DNA of 64,000 bases, from NCBI GenBank assembly GCA_963556695.1, contig CAUWAG010000013.1, positions 1,736,001 to 1,800,000 on the forward strand, written 5' to 3'. This document shows positions 1-11,740 of the stretch, one piece after another. This stretch comes from Anthostomella pinea. Its lineage: Eukaryota; Ascomycota; Sordariomycetes; Xylariales; Xylariaceae. Both the position numbers and the translations under genes were made by a program. The notes beneath the pieces are model-generated. The model searched no databases, was not told where the DNA came from, and saw nothing but the letters and a program-made list of their open reading frames with translations. Each line of letters starts with the position of its first letter. The first letter of the stretch is position 1.

Positions 1-223
1 GAACCCAAATTGGTGGGCAGCTAGATGCGGGCAGTCGTCCCCCACCAGACCCACCAGGGCATGGATCAACCTATCGTCCGATCAGTCACGTACTCAGTCA
101 CGTGACCCGGGGACCATGGGGACGCTAGACCTGATGGATGGTGGAACCATCACATCGATATTCTTTTTTTTTTTTTTTTTTTTTTTTACTTCTTTAAATG
201 AAACATTTTAAAAACCGTATAAG
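1..223. repeat. Unassigned GC-balanced repeat-like DNA and poly(T) tract
   Basis: The first 155 bases or so have balanced composition and contain CACGTGAC-type words resembling those in the LTR near 48.4 kb. A run of about 25 T lies near 163-187. No reading frame of note is present. The sequence up to about 153 ends in CCATCACA, so it may be the edge of another LTR-type element, but no partner or target duplication is visible. Low certainty. Confidence 0.3.
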
Positions 224-381
224 TGTCATGGTCTGGTATAGGTAGCCCATGTGGTGAGTCTTGGAGCCTGGACATGAGTACATGTACCACCATTGAATGT
301 CAAGCTGCCACGCTTGATATTCGACATCCTTTTGGGAGGAACAGCCGTGGCATAGTGGTTATGGTGAGCGTTCCGTCACAA
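224..381 (+). repeat. Partial LTR, first 158 bases of the family also found at 48188
   Basis: This segment matches 48188-48345 over 158 bases with no insertion or deletion and only a handful of substitutions, mostly transitions. Both begin TGTCATGGTCTGG and end ...TCACAA, after which the sequences diverge completely. The second copy continues as a 628-base LTR-like unit, so this copy is a truncated 5' LTR end. It abuts AT-rich DNA on its right side. Confidence 0.75.
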
Positions 382-2350
382 TAAGCCGTTATTTTAAAAA
401 ATCATCAATAATAACTTAAAGGCATAGCTAATATACATCGTTCATTTTTTAAATTATATAATACGAACGGTTTAACCGATAAAAAAGGTTATAATATTAC
501 AGTTTAAAAAGTCCTAGAATAACGTGTGAGGGTATTGCACCTGCACGACAGGCCTACCAGCCCCCGACCGGAGCCCTAAGGCTCCACTGTCATATTCTTT
601 AAAACCCTCAATTCCCACAATCTCAGCAGGGTAGATTGTAGTATCTGAATACACCTACTTCTTGGAATCACCACTATCATCTTGCTTCAGCATTCAGCTA
701 CCTAAACCCTTACATAACGTTAAAACCGTTTAAAAATTATTAAAATAAAATAAAATCTTCTAACATCTTACTGATAATATATTAAAACATAGCCTATTAA
801 ATACTAAAGCTATTAATAATTTTATCGGTTGAATATTAAGTATCTAAGTTTTAAAACTGTTCAAAGGTAAAGTTAAATTATTACGTAAAAAGAAATTCGA
901 TAAAACATTGTAAACTACAGCTAATATCCAATATAAATTCACATATAATTAATATAATCTTTTTTAGAAAAACCTTTTCATATTAAAACTTATAATACGT
1001 ATATATAAACCTAGCTTTTTTCCTTTATAAAATTAATGCTTAAATAAACGCCTTTAAAAATAATCGTTCTTAAACATTAAACTTTCTTTTAACCGTTAGC
1101 TTATATATCAGCTTCGATTTTTTAACGTTTTTAAACCGCTTTTTTAACAGGGCAGCTTATAGTCTAATAATTTAAACCACCGTAATAGTTATAGAGATTA
1201 ACATATTAGCAATAAGCCTTTTTATTAGTAGTAATAAAGCCTTAAAAAATATTAACCTTATTAAAATTTATAAATTCTTCTTATTTAATATTTTAGATAA
1301 GACCGTTTTAATCGTTTTACAGAATAAAATTAGGCTTTTAGCTACCTTTTAAAGGCTTAAAACGAAAATCTCGGTTAATAAAGTTATTAACAAACTTGTA
1401 ATATGAGTTAATCAAACTTAGCCAATAAAATTAAGATGTTTAAAAAGCAGATTATAACTAATATAAAACCGTTTTATAACTCTTTATAAACTTTATTTTT
1501 AAAAGATTTCACTTTTTATTCGTTCTTAACTTTAAAAGCGTTAATATATCGTTAAATACGCGAAATTAAATTAATTTTTTTTTGACTTACTTTAAGCTTT
1601 TAAAATGCTGTAAGTATTAAAGTATTGCCTTTTATAACAATATAAGTTAGGTTTAAATATACGATTAAGTCGTTAAAATTATCTTATTTTATAAGCTACG
1701 TAATTTTCTTTCCGTTAAGGATAGTTTTGATAAAGCTTTAAATAATATTTTTTACAACTAAATCAACATTATTTTAAACGTAAGCATAGACCGGTTTAAA
1801 AAAACATAAAAAAACATAACAAATAGGGTTAATAATAAAAAAGCCTCATTAGATGTTATTTTAATAAAATAATAAACACGTTAATTAATATATACTTCTT
1901 ATTCAAAACTAATGTATTTTTTAATCCCCAGTAAAAATTATCGTATTAAAGCCCCGCTATTAATAAGCCGCCAATTCATCGCATATTAAAGTAATAATCG
2001 CATTAAAACAATAACATTATAAACCTATTCGTAAAATTAATCAACTTAGATTAAAAAGTCCTAATTTAAAGCCCGTAAAAAGTTAATAAACTAAAAATTA
2101 AATAAGCTCGCTTTAACTTAAAAATATTAGGATTAAAACTAAAACTCGCAGGCCTTTATATAACTTTAAGCAAGTTAAGCTATACTAAAATCGTTACAAG
2201 CTCAAAATACGTTTATATTTAAGAAAGCTCCGTTTTGATGTGGAAAGTTTTAACCATTACGCTTTAATCTAATTAAGTATAAAACTTAAAGATATTCTAA
2301 TAACTATCGAAAATTTCAACATCTGAAAAGTTAAAAATTAAACCAAATAA
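382..2350. repeat. AT-rich, RIP-like repeat block
   Basis: About 2 kb of strongly AT-rich sequence without coding potential; stops are frequent in all frames. A short GC-balanced island (about 520-720) interrupts it. In filamentous ascomycetes such blocks usually are old transposons mutated C to T by repeat-induced point mutation. No element family can be named from what remains. Confidence 0.6.
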
Positions 2351-2545
2351 TTATTATTACTCATACGCTGACCCGCCGTATGGACATCTCGGAGAGTCGT
2401 CCGGCATGCAGACCTCCTACAATCTATCTCCGTATGATAAAATCCCGCAGGAGATGAAAACCCACACGCTACGGTCTAGTTCTGGCTTCGTTACGGCTCC
2501 GCCGCGGTTTGCTACAGTTGTATGTCATGACCTTCACCGCCTTAA

Positions 2546-3658
2546 CTAACCTGATAGGGCGCGCATCCCTTGGCCCCTGAGACCTCTTCCCCCTTGTGAT
2601 ATTCCCCCTCCCCCTCGTGATATTCCCCCTCCCCCTCGTGATATTTCCTCTCCGCCTCGTGATATCCCTACTACCATATCCCCCCTCCTTCTCCATTCTA
2701 TCTGGTACTGTTCTATATCCTCTGCGGTCCGGCTCTTTGGCGCCTGTTGGGCCACCTCGCCACCGCTTAGCTTCCTTGCTAGTGAGAATATCTCCAGTAG
2801 CCCTAGTCTCAAAAACCACTGTATAAATTTCGGGGTCTCGTCCGGATCTGACAGCAAGCTCTCGAAGTCTCTCCTTGACCGTAACGTTCTCGTCCCGAGA
2901 GAGGCTTGCAGTCTGCCTCTTTGGGCCGCGTATAGAGGGCATTGAACCGTTACGTGGTATGCCGTCTCCTTCTCGCCGCAGTCGCAACGTGGTGTAGCCT
3001 CTTCTGGCACTCTCCTCTGGAACAGGAAAGCCCTCAAGCCAATGGTCTCTGTCCGGACCTGGCATAGGGCAGACGCCTCGTGTTTCCGCAGTCTGTAGTA
3101 ATACTGCGGGACCGCCCCTACGAGCTCCTGTGGGAATTCTCTTTGAGCTGCCAGCGACCTCGCAGCAACTCCTGTCTGGCTGGCTCTTGCGATGGCAACT
3201 ATCTATCGACTCCTCCACGACCTCTCCAGTGCCTGTTCCGGGTGGTCTTGGCCCAGCCACTTTAGGATCGCCTCCTTCCGGTCCGTTGGGTTATCCTTCT
3301 GCGGGGACGCTGTTGCGTGGGGCGACTGCCGAGGCTGACCTCTCCCCCGTCTGCCGCCTTGCGCGAGTCTTCTTGCGGCTTTCATTACCGCCAACCTTGC
3401 GTCTCTCGCCCTCTCTGCCACCTTTCTTGTTTCGGCAGTAACGTATCTACCGGCCTCTCCGTACATTCGACCTTTAAACGCCGCCACCCTCATATCTAGG
3501 TATGCGTTCAGTGGGGGACAACCGGTCTCTGTCTCCAGCAAATGTTGCGGCGTGGCTTTAAAGGCCCCTGCTACCACCCTTAAACACGCCGCTTGCGTGG
3601 TGAGCATCTTCTTCGCTAGCCCTCGGGCCTGGTTGCCCTCCGATGGCGTATGCCACGC
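2546..3658 (-). mobile_element. LINE (Tad1-like) ORF2 3' fragment with one internal stop
   Basis: Read on the minus strand, one frame runs from about 3658 to 2546 with a single TAG at 3203-3205. The first part (residues AWHTP, then RVVAGAFKATP, then the ETETGCPPLNAYLD stretch) is the conserved region that follows the reverse transcriptase in fungal Tad1-like LINEs. The later part has the C-x-CGEKET-x2-H-x4-C zinc-knuckle-like motif seen at the end of such ORF2 proteins. Reverse transcriptase and endonuclease domains are missing: the frame is cut at about 3658 by AT-rich DNA. The C-terminus carries a glycine/arginine-rich tail encoded by a 21-base tandem repeat. It is a dead 5'-truncated or RIP-eroded copy; family assignment rests on motif recognition only. 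Confidence 0.72.
2596..2680 (-). repeat. 21-base tandem repeat, about 4 units, inside LINE ORF2
   Basis: Units start at 2596, 2617, 2638 and 2659, each beginning GTGATAT on the plus strand. The unit length is a multiple of three, so on the minus strand it encodes a repeated heptad (GISRGGG-like) without breaking the frame. The third unit differs by a few bases. This looks like an in-frame minisatellite expansion. Confidence 0.85.
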
Positions 3659-4150
3659 TTAAACCGAATAAAGTTATAATAATTTCGTTATTATTAAACT
3701 TAACGCTTAGATAAAAGAATTCAACCTATTTAATATAACGTTTAATAATAACGAAAAAGTCAGGGCAGCAGTAAAACAAACAAGATATAACCAAATAGCG
3801 TTAAAAAAACATCGTTTTAATTTAAATCTAAGATACCCTTGGATTTAATTTAATATTTAAATGTAATGAAATAATAACAATATCAAAATAATTAAGAATC
3901 AGTAAAAAACTAGTAATGAAAAGTCAGCAAAATAAAATATCCGAGTTAAAACGCTTAAAAAAGTAACATTGAAACTAAATCGGAAGTAAAACAAAGCTAA
4001 AACGAAATTAAAAAGTCTTTGAATTAATATATACTGAATTAAACCGAATTAATATATTAAACTGTTATAATTTAGCTATAAATAACTATAAAAATGACTT
4101 TATTAATATAAGTAAAAAAAGGAACTATAAAGCTAGCTAAAAAACAAGAA
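3659..4150. repeat. AT-rich, RIP-like repeat block
   Basis: AT-rich sequence with no coding potential flanks the LINE fragment on its 5' side. The switch from balanced to AT-rich composition at about 3658 is abrupt, suggesting a junction or a different mutational history rather than gradual decay. Confidence 0.55.
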
Positions 4151-4541
4151 CAAGTATATATAAGGATTAGCCCGTAGGGCTTTAAGCCATCTTTTCTCCT
4201 CTTCTCTAGTCGACTCTCAGGCTCAATCCTGCATCGATGGCTCTCAGCAAGGAGCAAGGGTATCAATAACGTCTGCGTCGTCACTTCTCCTATCCAGCGG
4301 AAGGTCTTTTGGTCTTTTGGTCTCCCTGGCTTTCACTCGCCACAACTTTTGCTTGGTCGTGGATACGCCTCACGGTCAACTCCACGAGATACGACTTTCT
4401 TCATTATTAAGCTCTTCGACCGCAAGAAAGAACCGAACCCAAATGCCCTAAAATATAACCAAAAGCAGAGCCCCCGTGCTGTACGCAGAGTCTAACTGAT
4501 TACAACGCCACAAATCATCTCCATCCACAGAAACCTTAAGC

Positions 4542-4757
4542 ATGGCCAACATCAACGACGTATCCGTCATCACCAAGGACAGAGAAACAGAGCGAATGGA
4601 TGCATCAATATCGACCACGGCGATTGCAAGGCCGGTGTCTCGAGGTTCGGCTGCGGCTGGGCCTCGAAGACGCCGAAAGACCACGTTGCGCAGGGTAGTG
4701 GGCCATAGGCCGATCGAGGTGTCGACAAGGAGAGAAGAATGCGCGAGTGTAGATTGA
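4542..4757 (+). CDS. Hypothetical 71-residue protein (doubtful)
   Basis: A single ATG-to-TGA frame encoding 71 residues, rich in Arg, Thr and Ser, with an RRRRK basic cluster in the middle. It follows about 90 bases of plausible leader. No domain is recognisable and codon use is not strongly biased, so it may be a chance ORF or an orphan first exon. The 1.2 kb that follows to the next gene shows no continuation. Confidence 0.22.
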   Translation: MANINDVSVITKDRETERMDASISTTAIARPVSRGSAAAGPRRRRKTTLRRVVGHRPIEVSTRREECASVD

Positions 4758-5970
4758 TTCATGGCCTCATGGACGTTTCTACGTCTATTTTGGCCACTGA
4801 CTGTCTATATTCCTTATTTGGGGGCTAGCTTATGTAAGATGTCAAGTATACCCCTTTTGTGGCCCTACCTCTCGAAAAAGGGGCATTTGACCAAGCAGGA
4901 CCCCTCTACCTTGCCTTCTGAAAAGGAGTTTTCGATTAAGGCGGACCCCTCTGCCCGATGTCTTTGGGATCGTTCGGATCGAGTTGTTTTGTTTTGTGAC
5001 CACAGGTCATTCAGATATGGTGGGACCAGAGGTCCAGTAACAAGTAAGAAGAGCCAACAGTTCAAAGGCCACACCCTCAAGCCTGAAACAGTGACTATAA
5101 AATTGCTGATACAGCCTTTAGCTTCAGCGTGGCTCTCAAGAGAGGCTGCCAAAGCGTCGTGGCTGCTAGTTGACGGTTGGTCACGTGGTTGAGAGAGTTT
5201 CTCCCAAACCGCGCGGCCACTGGTTGAATTCCCGAGGTCAGCAACACAGGATCGTTCGGATACTGTCACGGGCGGCTTTTTAGTACCGCGATCATGGGCG
5301 TGTCACTGGGTGCCAAAATGACTCCGGTGGTAGTAATGACGATGTTAGTATTTTTGTCTGTTCGAGGAAGCAAGCCTAAGTGCTACGTCTATGATGACCA
5401 TGTCCACTGGCCCTGACCAAGGCAGAGACTTCATGGTTGGTTGCTGGAACTCACGCGCTGATTAAGGTTCATTTCTGAAAGGGGCAAAAGGAAGGACTCA
5501 AGGTACCTAGGTTTCTGACATGAGAATTAGCTTTGAGGGAGAGGTCGACACGAAAACCACCTGATTGAAAAGGAGCGGCTGCGGCTCGGTGATCAACGCT
5601 AAGGCAGAGATTTGGACGCCTGGCTTGTGGGGAGGTTCTGAAGTGGCTGCCCCAAGGTTTCTGAGGTAGATACAGCCAGGCGAATGGTGTTGTTTGTGCG
5701 GTTGTTCATTAAAGGCGCGAGGTGTCCCACGCAACCAGCTTCTGCTTCCTCACACCTGTGCTTCTGCGCATCTGGGAACCAGCCTGGGTCTTGAAGCTAC
5801 CTCCTCAATCTGCAAACCAGTATCGAGGCCCTTTCTAGCAGCCCTCATGCGCCACGTTTGTCCACGTCCCGTCGTCCGCGCCTGCGTCTGAGTCACCGCG
5901 TCGCGATTCTGCATCTGTCCGGCCAGCACTCCCGCGGCACGCACTTGCCTCGGCACTGAAGAAACCGTCC
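4758..5970. other. Intergenic, no supported gene
   Basis: Overlapping ORFs of 134-143 residues on opposite strands exist here but none has recognisable domains, intron context or convincing codon use. Composition is balanced. Nothing else was identified. Confidence 0.5.
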
Positions 5971-6709
5971 ATGATGTCGCAAGCTCCCAACGATACCGGT
6001 AAGCCTACTTGCGCATCCACAGCCACGCATTGTGTATTATATTGACGCGTAACAGGAATGGCGGCCTTCGCTCGTAGAGCCTCGTTGGTCGGCATTCGCG
6101 TCACGTCTCCCGAGAAGGCGACATCTGAGGGTACGTGTCCAGTGTGACCTTGCTGCTCTTTCACGTAACTGACAAGTCCCAGCCGCCCAGAAGTTCATCA
6201 ACAAGGCAGCCAAGGCTGGCGTGAGAGTCTCAACCCCCGACAAGGCCGTCAAGCCCCCCAACCCGCGCGTCCAAGACGAGGCAACCACGGCGACCAGTGA
6301 CGAGGCAGCGACCCCGACCAGAAACCAGGCAGGCATCAAACCGAACCCGAGAGCTACCGAGTTCAAGCCCTACAGTAATGGAGCCGCGCCTGCCGAGTTC
6401 CAGCCCTTCCGTCCCGGAGCCAAGTCTCACGAAATCCAGCCGGTCCCCGTTCGAGTCACGCCCCACGAGTTCAAGCCGAGAGCTACCGAGTTCGAGCCCT
6501 CCGGTCCTCGAGTCGCGCCTCCCAAGTTCCAGAAATTCCGTCCTGGGGCCACGTCTCACGAGCTCCAGGCCTTTGGTGACCAAACCACGTCCTACGAGGG
6601 TTGCCCCTTCGGGAACCAAACCAACTCTTACGTGAGCGAACCGGTCCCCCTTCGAGCGAAGCCCCACGAGTTCAAGCCGAGTGCTGAGGATGATGACATT
6701 TATGGATAA
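5971..6709 (+). CDS. Hypothetical repeat protein, three exons (209 aa)
   Basis: Exons read 5971-5998, 6056-6130 and 6183-6709. Both introns (57 and 52 bases) have GTAAGC/GTACGT donors, AG acceptors and TTGAC/CTGAC branch-like sites; the joined frame is open for 210 codons including TAA. The N-terminal ~75 residues contain two similar Lys/Ala-rich stretches (around SPEKATSEAAQ and STPDKAVKP). The C-terminal half is a run of imperfect units of about 10-15 residues with a core like HEFKP, TEFKP, AEFQP, HEIQP or HELQA, and the protein ends in an acidic EDDDIYG tail. No signal peptide or membrane segment is visible. I do not recognise the family. The start at 5971 has two consecutive ATGs. The splice logic makes a real gene likely; the function is unknown. 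Confidence 0.62.
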
Positions 6710-7740
6710 AGGATTCGAGGCGGATTCGGAATAGGTGCTAGATCAGACACGGGTATTGCGGCTGAGATGGCCTGACTAGGTTATTGCGTCGGAAGGTCAT
6801 GATCAGGAGGTTGTGCAGTATAGGAGGCTCTTTCTAGCTTCGATGCTAAGAGGTAGACTTGCAACCAATGTAGCTGTTCCCTGCTTTGGTTCTCCATTCA
6901 ATGATTGAAGTATGAGACATCAGTAAAGAAGACTGGCGGCCGCAATTCCGTGACTATGTTGATTTACTCGAGAAAGAAGTCTGGCCTGCCATCCGACTGC
7001 ATAATTATATGTTGGCGAGTGATCAGGTAAAATGCAGTACTATTGATGACCACTTGCAGGTTTAAGGTTGTCACCCGGCCATTACTTCCTTCTTGCGGAC
7101 GTCCGTGGATGGCGGGAACTGGCATCAAGCCGAGGTGATGCTTCGCCAACAGCAGCTTCTTGCAAGCCCCCCATCCCTCCTGCAGTTGTAGTTTACAATC
7201 GGCTGATGAATCACATCGTACCTAGGTAGTGCTAACACGGGTTGAACCTTCCAATTCTTCAAGAGTAGATGCTTCGGAGGAAGTGGCGATCTGACCCTGG
7301 TTTCCATTCTCCCGTGGGCAGTACACGTTAGACGGAAGGCACACCATCTACAACCCTCTAGATCCCCGTCTCATTGTCAAGAAACGGACTTGAGGAAGGG
7401 GTAACTTCCAGGTATCAGGAGTGTTTCCTCCTGGCGAAGAAGTAGGTACCGAGGAAAGAGCCTTCCGGCTTGCCACAGACATCTGACGGTAGGTACGGAC
7501 TTGGAATGCGCCCTTTCCATGTGATGGCTAAACTCTATGTGAGTAGACCACATGCATTCGTCACAACTCAATCCTTCTTGTGTCCTCTACCAACACGTGT
7601 CCATCTCAATTTGCCCGACCTTACCATATACCTAACTGCACACCATCCCGTAGGTTTGCCCATTCATCCAATCCAGACGAACCACAGACACACTGGCCAG
7701 AGCCCTACTCGTCTCCATGAGAGTACCAGACACACGAGCA
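6710..7740. other. Intergenic, no supported gene
   Basis: About 1 kb of balanced sequence with only short overlapping ORFs on both strands. No recognisable domain, RNA gene or repeat was seen. Confidence 0.5.
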
Positions 7741-7744
7741 ACCA

Positions 7745-8404
7745 GTATGTCGACATCCTCGAATTACACGCCCGGCACGTCGCCTTCCTCGACGACGACA
7801 GCCCAAAGATGCCCACTGCGAGAAGTGCATCTACGACCACCTGGACTACCCTGTCGAGCCCACCTTCCAAGGTCCCCACAACCACGAGTACAACCAAGAC
7901 TACCATCACGACGCCCACCGTCGTCGCATAATCCCGCGAAGGTCCGATCGGCTGCTTCCTCGGCTGCGCCGCCCTCACCGTCGTCTGCCTGCAGGGGCTC
8001 TCCAACATATCGCCAGGACCAGCGCGCAGCAGTGCCAGTGCCACGAGGCCAGCTCCGTATGGCCCATCTACTGCTTCGCCTCCATTGGCTATATCGCGAC
8101 GATAGTCGGTGCCATCGCCATGACCGAGACACTACCGCGCGACACGAATTTCCCTCTGGCGTCGATGGTCGGCAACTGCACGGCGGTGACGTGGACGCTG
8201 CGGGAATGCCAGAACGACCTGGCGAGCCTGGCCACGCTGCCACAGACCGCGGGGATGTGGTACCGCATCCTCTTGTGGATTTGGGTGGCGTGCGCCGTCG
8301 AACTGAAGACGGGTGCTTTTTACCGCGGCGTGTCGTACTTGGATGCTACGCTGAAGCCTAAGTTGACGGGTGCAGTTCAGGCGTCGCCGGCGAAGAAGGG
8401 CTAA
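7745..8404 (+). pseudogene. Probable membrane-protein gene broken by frameshifts
   Basis: Coding-like sequence is spread over different frames with no intron between them. One frame (about 7808-7930) gives a Cys/His-rich stretch beginning DAHCEKCIYDHLDYP. The next coding-like stretch (about 7935-8015) is in another frame and gives a hydrophobic segment (GCFLGCAALTVVCL). From about 8020 the first frame resumes with a second hydrophobic stretch (IYCFASIGYIATIVGAIAM) and a third (WYRILLWIWVACAV), ending in a TAA at 8402-8404. GT-AG sites that would join the frames are not apparent. The simplest reading is a small integral membrane protein gene with at least two indels, or an assembly with indel errors. 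The last exon-like part, 8120-8404, is the best supported. Family unknown. Confidence 0.42.
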
Positions 8405-11400
8405 GGGGCCGCTGTGAGGTTTGCTGCATGGGCTGCGCTTGACACGGATGTCTGGTGGTGATCGGACTGGGAGAGTGGAAGCATAGGTACTTACTCAGAC
8501 TTACTACGGTGTCGGTCTCGCTGTGATAGCTGCAGACTTTTGGACGCTGAGCTGCGAGCTTTGGGAGACATACAGACATGCTAACGAAAGAGGACTGATG
8601 TTATCTAGCCCAGTTAGCCATCGTTATACCTCATACTGGGAGAATCAAGCAACATTTCCAACAAGCCCCAATCCAAAATTCGAAGCGCCTGTAGGTTTGC
8701 TGTGCGCTATAAGGCGCGTGGTATGATTGCAACGCATGCTATTGCGGCTGATATGCAACACAGAGACATAGCCGCGTGTAATAACTCAAACCACAAGAAA
8801 CAGCCTCCTTCACAATCCGCATGCCACTTGGTTATAGTAGAGAGAATACCAAGGCGTCAGCTTTGGAAAAAGGGGGTCAATCGGTCGGCCAGCCGGGGTG
8901 GGGACCGAGTCGGACGTCGCACGGTATATCGATCATGATTGCCCACCCACGTCGGACTGATTCTGTATTGATAACGACTTATAGAAATGGACTCTGTACA
9001 ATTGGTACGGATGCTATTGCCTCGATGTCTTTACTCTTAATGATTTGAGTTTGATAGCCGGATCATTCATTGACTGCATCGTGATGAACAGCACATTTGC
9101 TCTGAATTATCTCGTGCCATCGCCGAGTGGCTTCAGTTTACAGCATTGGTCCTCGATACGAATTCAGGGGTCCCATTTGACAGGAGCATGACCATATTGC
9201 TGAAGCCAGAAGAGGACGTGGAACAACAAGTAGGGACAGTGAACAAGATAAGATATCAAGCGGTAGAGGAGAACAAAGCCCCGATATCCCAGAATTGTGC
9301 TCGCTGCTTGATTGATCGAGTTGTACGAGGCTACTGATCTGGGTATTACCCGAGGGAATCTTGTAATCTCCCACATTCATGCAGTGGCTCACTCAACTGG
9401 GGCCTCCGTTGCGCAAGGCGGCTCGTATCTGATAGTCGGTCAATAGACCACGACCCCTTGGCCTATGACATGTGAGATTTGTCGAGAGCCTGGGTCTGGG
9501 TCGGCTTGGAGTGCCTTTTCCTTCGTAGGTCGTGGCCTCGCCCTGGAAGTGGAATGTAACCGGCAAGTTGGGGGTCCAAAGGGCTGAACACCCCCGTAAG
9601 CCACCTGTTGAGGGAAATTATCGAGACGTAGAGTCGAAGCGGTGAAGGATGTTTCTCTGATTATGACGTTGTGGAAATGCCAAAGAAGATAGCTGGGCAC
9701 TGAGAGCCATCCTCCTGGAATTGGTTCCTGGGAGAAGCAACAAAGGTCCGTGAAGTGCCAATCTGCCCTGCTGCATTGGCAAGCCGCAAAACGTGGAGGT
9801 TTAATTGACCCCTTTTAGGAAATCGCTGCCAGAGCACCTCAGCCAATCAAATCCTGCCGATGTTTCTGCCCCGCCGCAGCTGCTTTGGGGGGGTATCGCG
9901 CTAGGAGTCCCGGCCGTGCTTTTCAGCCAGTCATTCTGGCAGAATCTTTCCAACTGGCAACCGGCAGATTCCAATCGTTCCAGCTGGGTATCACCAACAC
10001 GATACGCTCGCTCCCTGCGCTGTGCTGTGCCCCTTTCGCCCCAAAAACACATTCCATCCCGATTCTGGTTACTTCGAGCCACCAGAGACGCAACGGGGAA
10101 CGCAAGCTCTTTCAACGGCAAGGTGGAAGTGAGTGAGTGAGTGGGCTCTGATGTCGGTGTTTCAACTGTTTCCGCGGACGATCAGCCACGAGCACGGATC
10201 TTTGAAATGAGCTGTAGGGCAGATCCGACGTCATCGCCAGCCTTCCAAGTCTCGAAATAGCGCTTCGAGAATATGACACATTGTGCGACGCAGTTGGTTG
10301 TCGATTGTGTCTGGCTGTGGCACTACTCTGGCATGCCAACCGTCTCACCGGGTCTGGAGCCAACCGGGAACCACGATGGTATTTTGGGCGCCAACACCGC
10401 CTGCTGTAAAGTCGGAGTAGTTTGCGGTCATGGAGATCGCGAGGGCTTCAAGCAGCAGCGCGCAATTGTGCCATTACCTGGGCTCTACGTTGTTCACATC
10501 GCAAGGAGAAGTTTCTCCAAATCCACAGCAGTAGCTTGTGAGAGCGGCAGTGCCACATAGGGTCCGGTTGGAAGCCATTCTCCAAGCCTGGCGCTTGATG
10601 AGGCACGCCTCTGGCGCGAAGAGATTCAAGCTGGGGCAGAGTAGCTAACATGTGGTGCGCTGCGCCCACTGTAGCTATCGGACGATGAGATGGCAGCGGA
10701 TATGCAACATCTCAACTTCATTCATACCGGGGCACCGTTTGACATCGTTGTACCGGCGAGCGCTGATGTGGTCGTACGCTAAGATGCTCAATCATCTCAT
10801 CCTGCTGCTCTTATGAGAAATTGGTGGACATCGTATTCTCTTCGAGCGACTGGGCTCTCCTCGTTGACGATCTCGAGGGGTCCTACAGGATCTCTCAAAG
10901 GACAGGGTCCGTCCGACCGGCGACCACCAGCCACCCGGCCACCCGGTCACCACTCGCCTTCGCAGTTGATGGCGGCCTGGCAGCTGCCTGGCTCTTGAAC
11001 GTTCCGACGTGGGGCTCCATCCACCCGGTTGACTCATAACCTACTCTCCATATTCATGCAGGTTCACGGGTCTAATCCTCAAATGCCATACAACGAACCC
11101 GTTATACCGGAATGCCATGCAACGATGGCTTCGCAGGCGGATCACCGTAACGCCATCCACTGTCATGATTCGAGGCCGTCTACTGTACGACGATATGATG
11201 TCTCGTTCGTATGTATGTCACTGCACGAGAAGAAACGCTCGGCATGCCATTGCTTGTCGACACTGGACAGCCATCTAATTTACACCTGCATGTGGATTGA
11301 CAACTCACCGATACTGACTTCTTTTGGACCATCCTCCGAGCCGGGACTGGGACTCGTGCAGTAAGCACAGTAGCTCGTGTGCCTTGCTGCAGGTCCGAAT

Positions 11401-11740
11401 CCCAAGCTGCAAGTGCGTGCTTAGGGCGGACGCCGGACGGAGCAGGACGAGCTCCCAACACCCGTCGTCTGGTTGGCAGGTCGAATAGCCTGCGACAGCG
11501 CTAAACGGTGGGCGTCGCTTGAAGTTATCCATTGGCATTCTGCTGATGAAACTCCTGGCCTCTTGGGAGGGTCCCTGTAGGACCTTTTCCCGGCTGAAAA
11601 TGGATGCCCAGAGAATGCTTCCACCAACATGGAGGTGATCTCACGTGGAGAATGGTCCTCGCTTTCGGTCTGTAATTGAAGAGAGCCTTTGCGGGGATTA
11701 TCCCGGAACCGACTTCCATGCCACATGGACCCATTCATCT
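8405..11740. other. Gene-poor interval
   Basis: More than 3 kb of balanced sequence with only short, overlapping, low-quality ORFs (the longest about 110 residues, on both strands). No tRNA-like box pair, transposon terminus or conserved domain was recognised. Part of the right side probably belongs to the promoter of the PHD-finger gene. Confidence 0.5.

Noticed and set aside
335..381. tRNA A-box-like word in the LTR repeat (GTGGCATAGTGGTTATGG), suggesting a SINE
   Set aside because: No B box at the right distance, and the longer copy at 48188 has LTR features instead.
4761..5192. 143-residue ORF with an opposing 134-residue ORF
   Set aside because: Opposite-strand overlap, no recognisable features, and short hydrophobic start only by chance.
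5180..5260. tRNA-like box pair (TGGTCACGTGGTTGAG and GGTTGAATTCCC)
   Set aside because: No cloverleaf with matching acceptor and anticodon stems could be drawn by eye.
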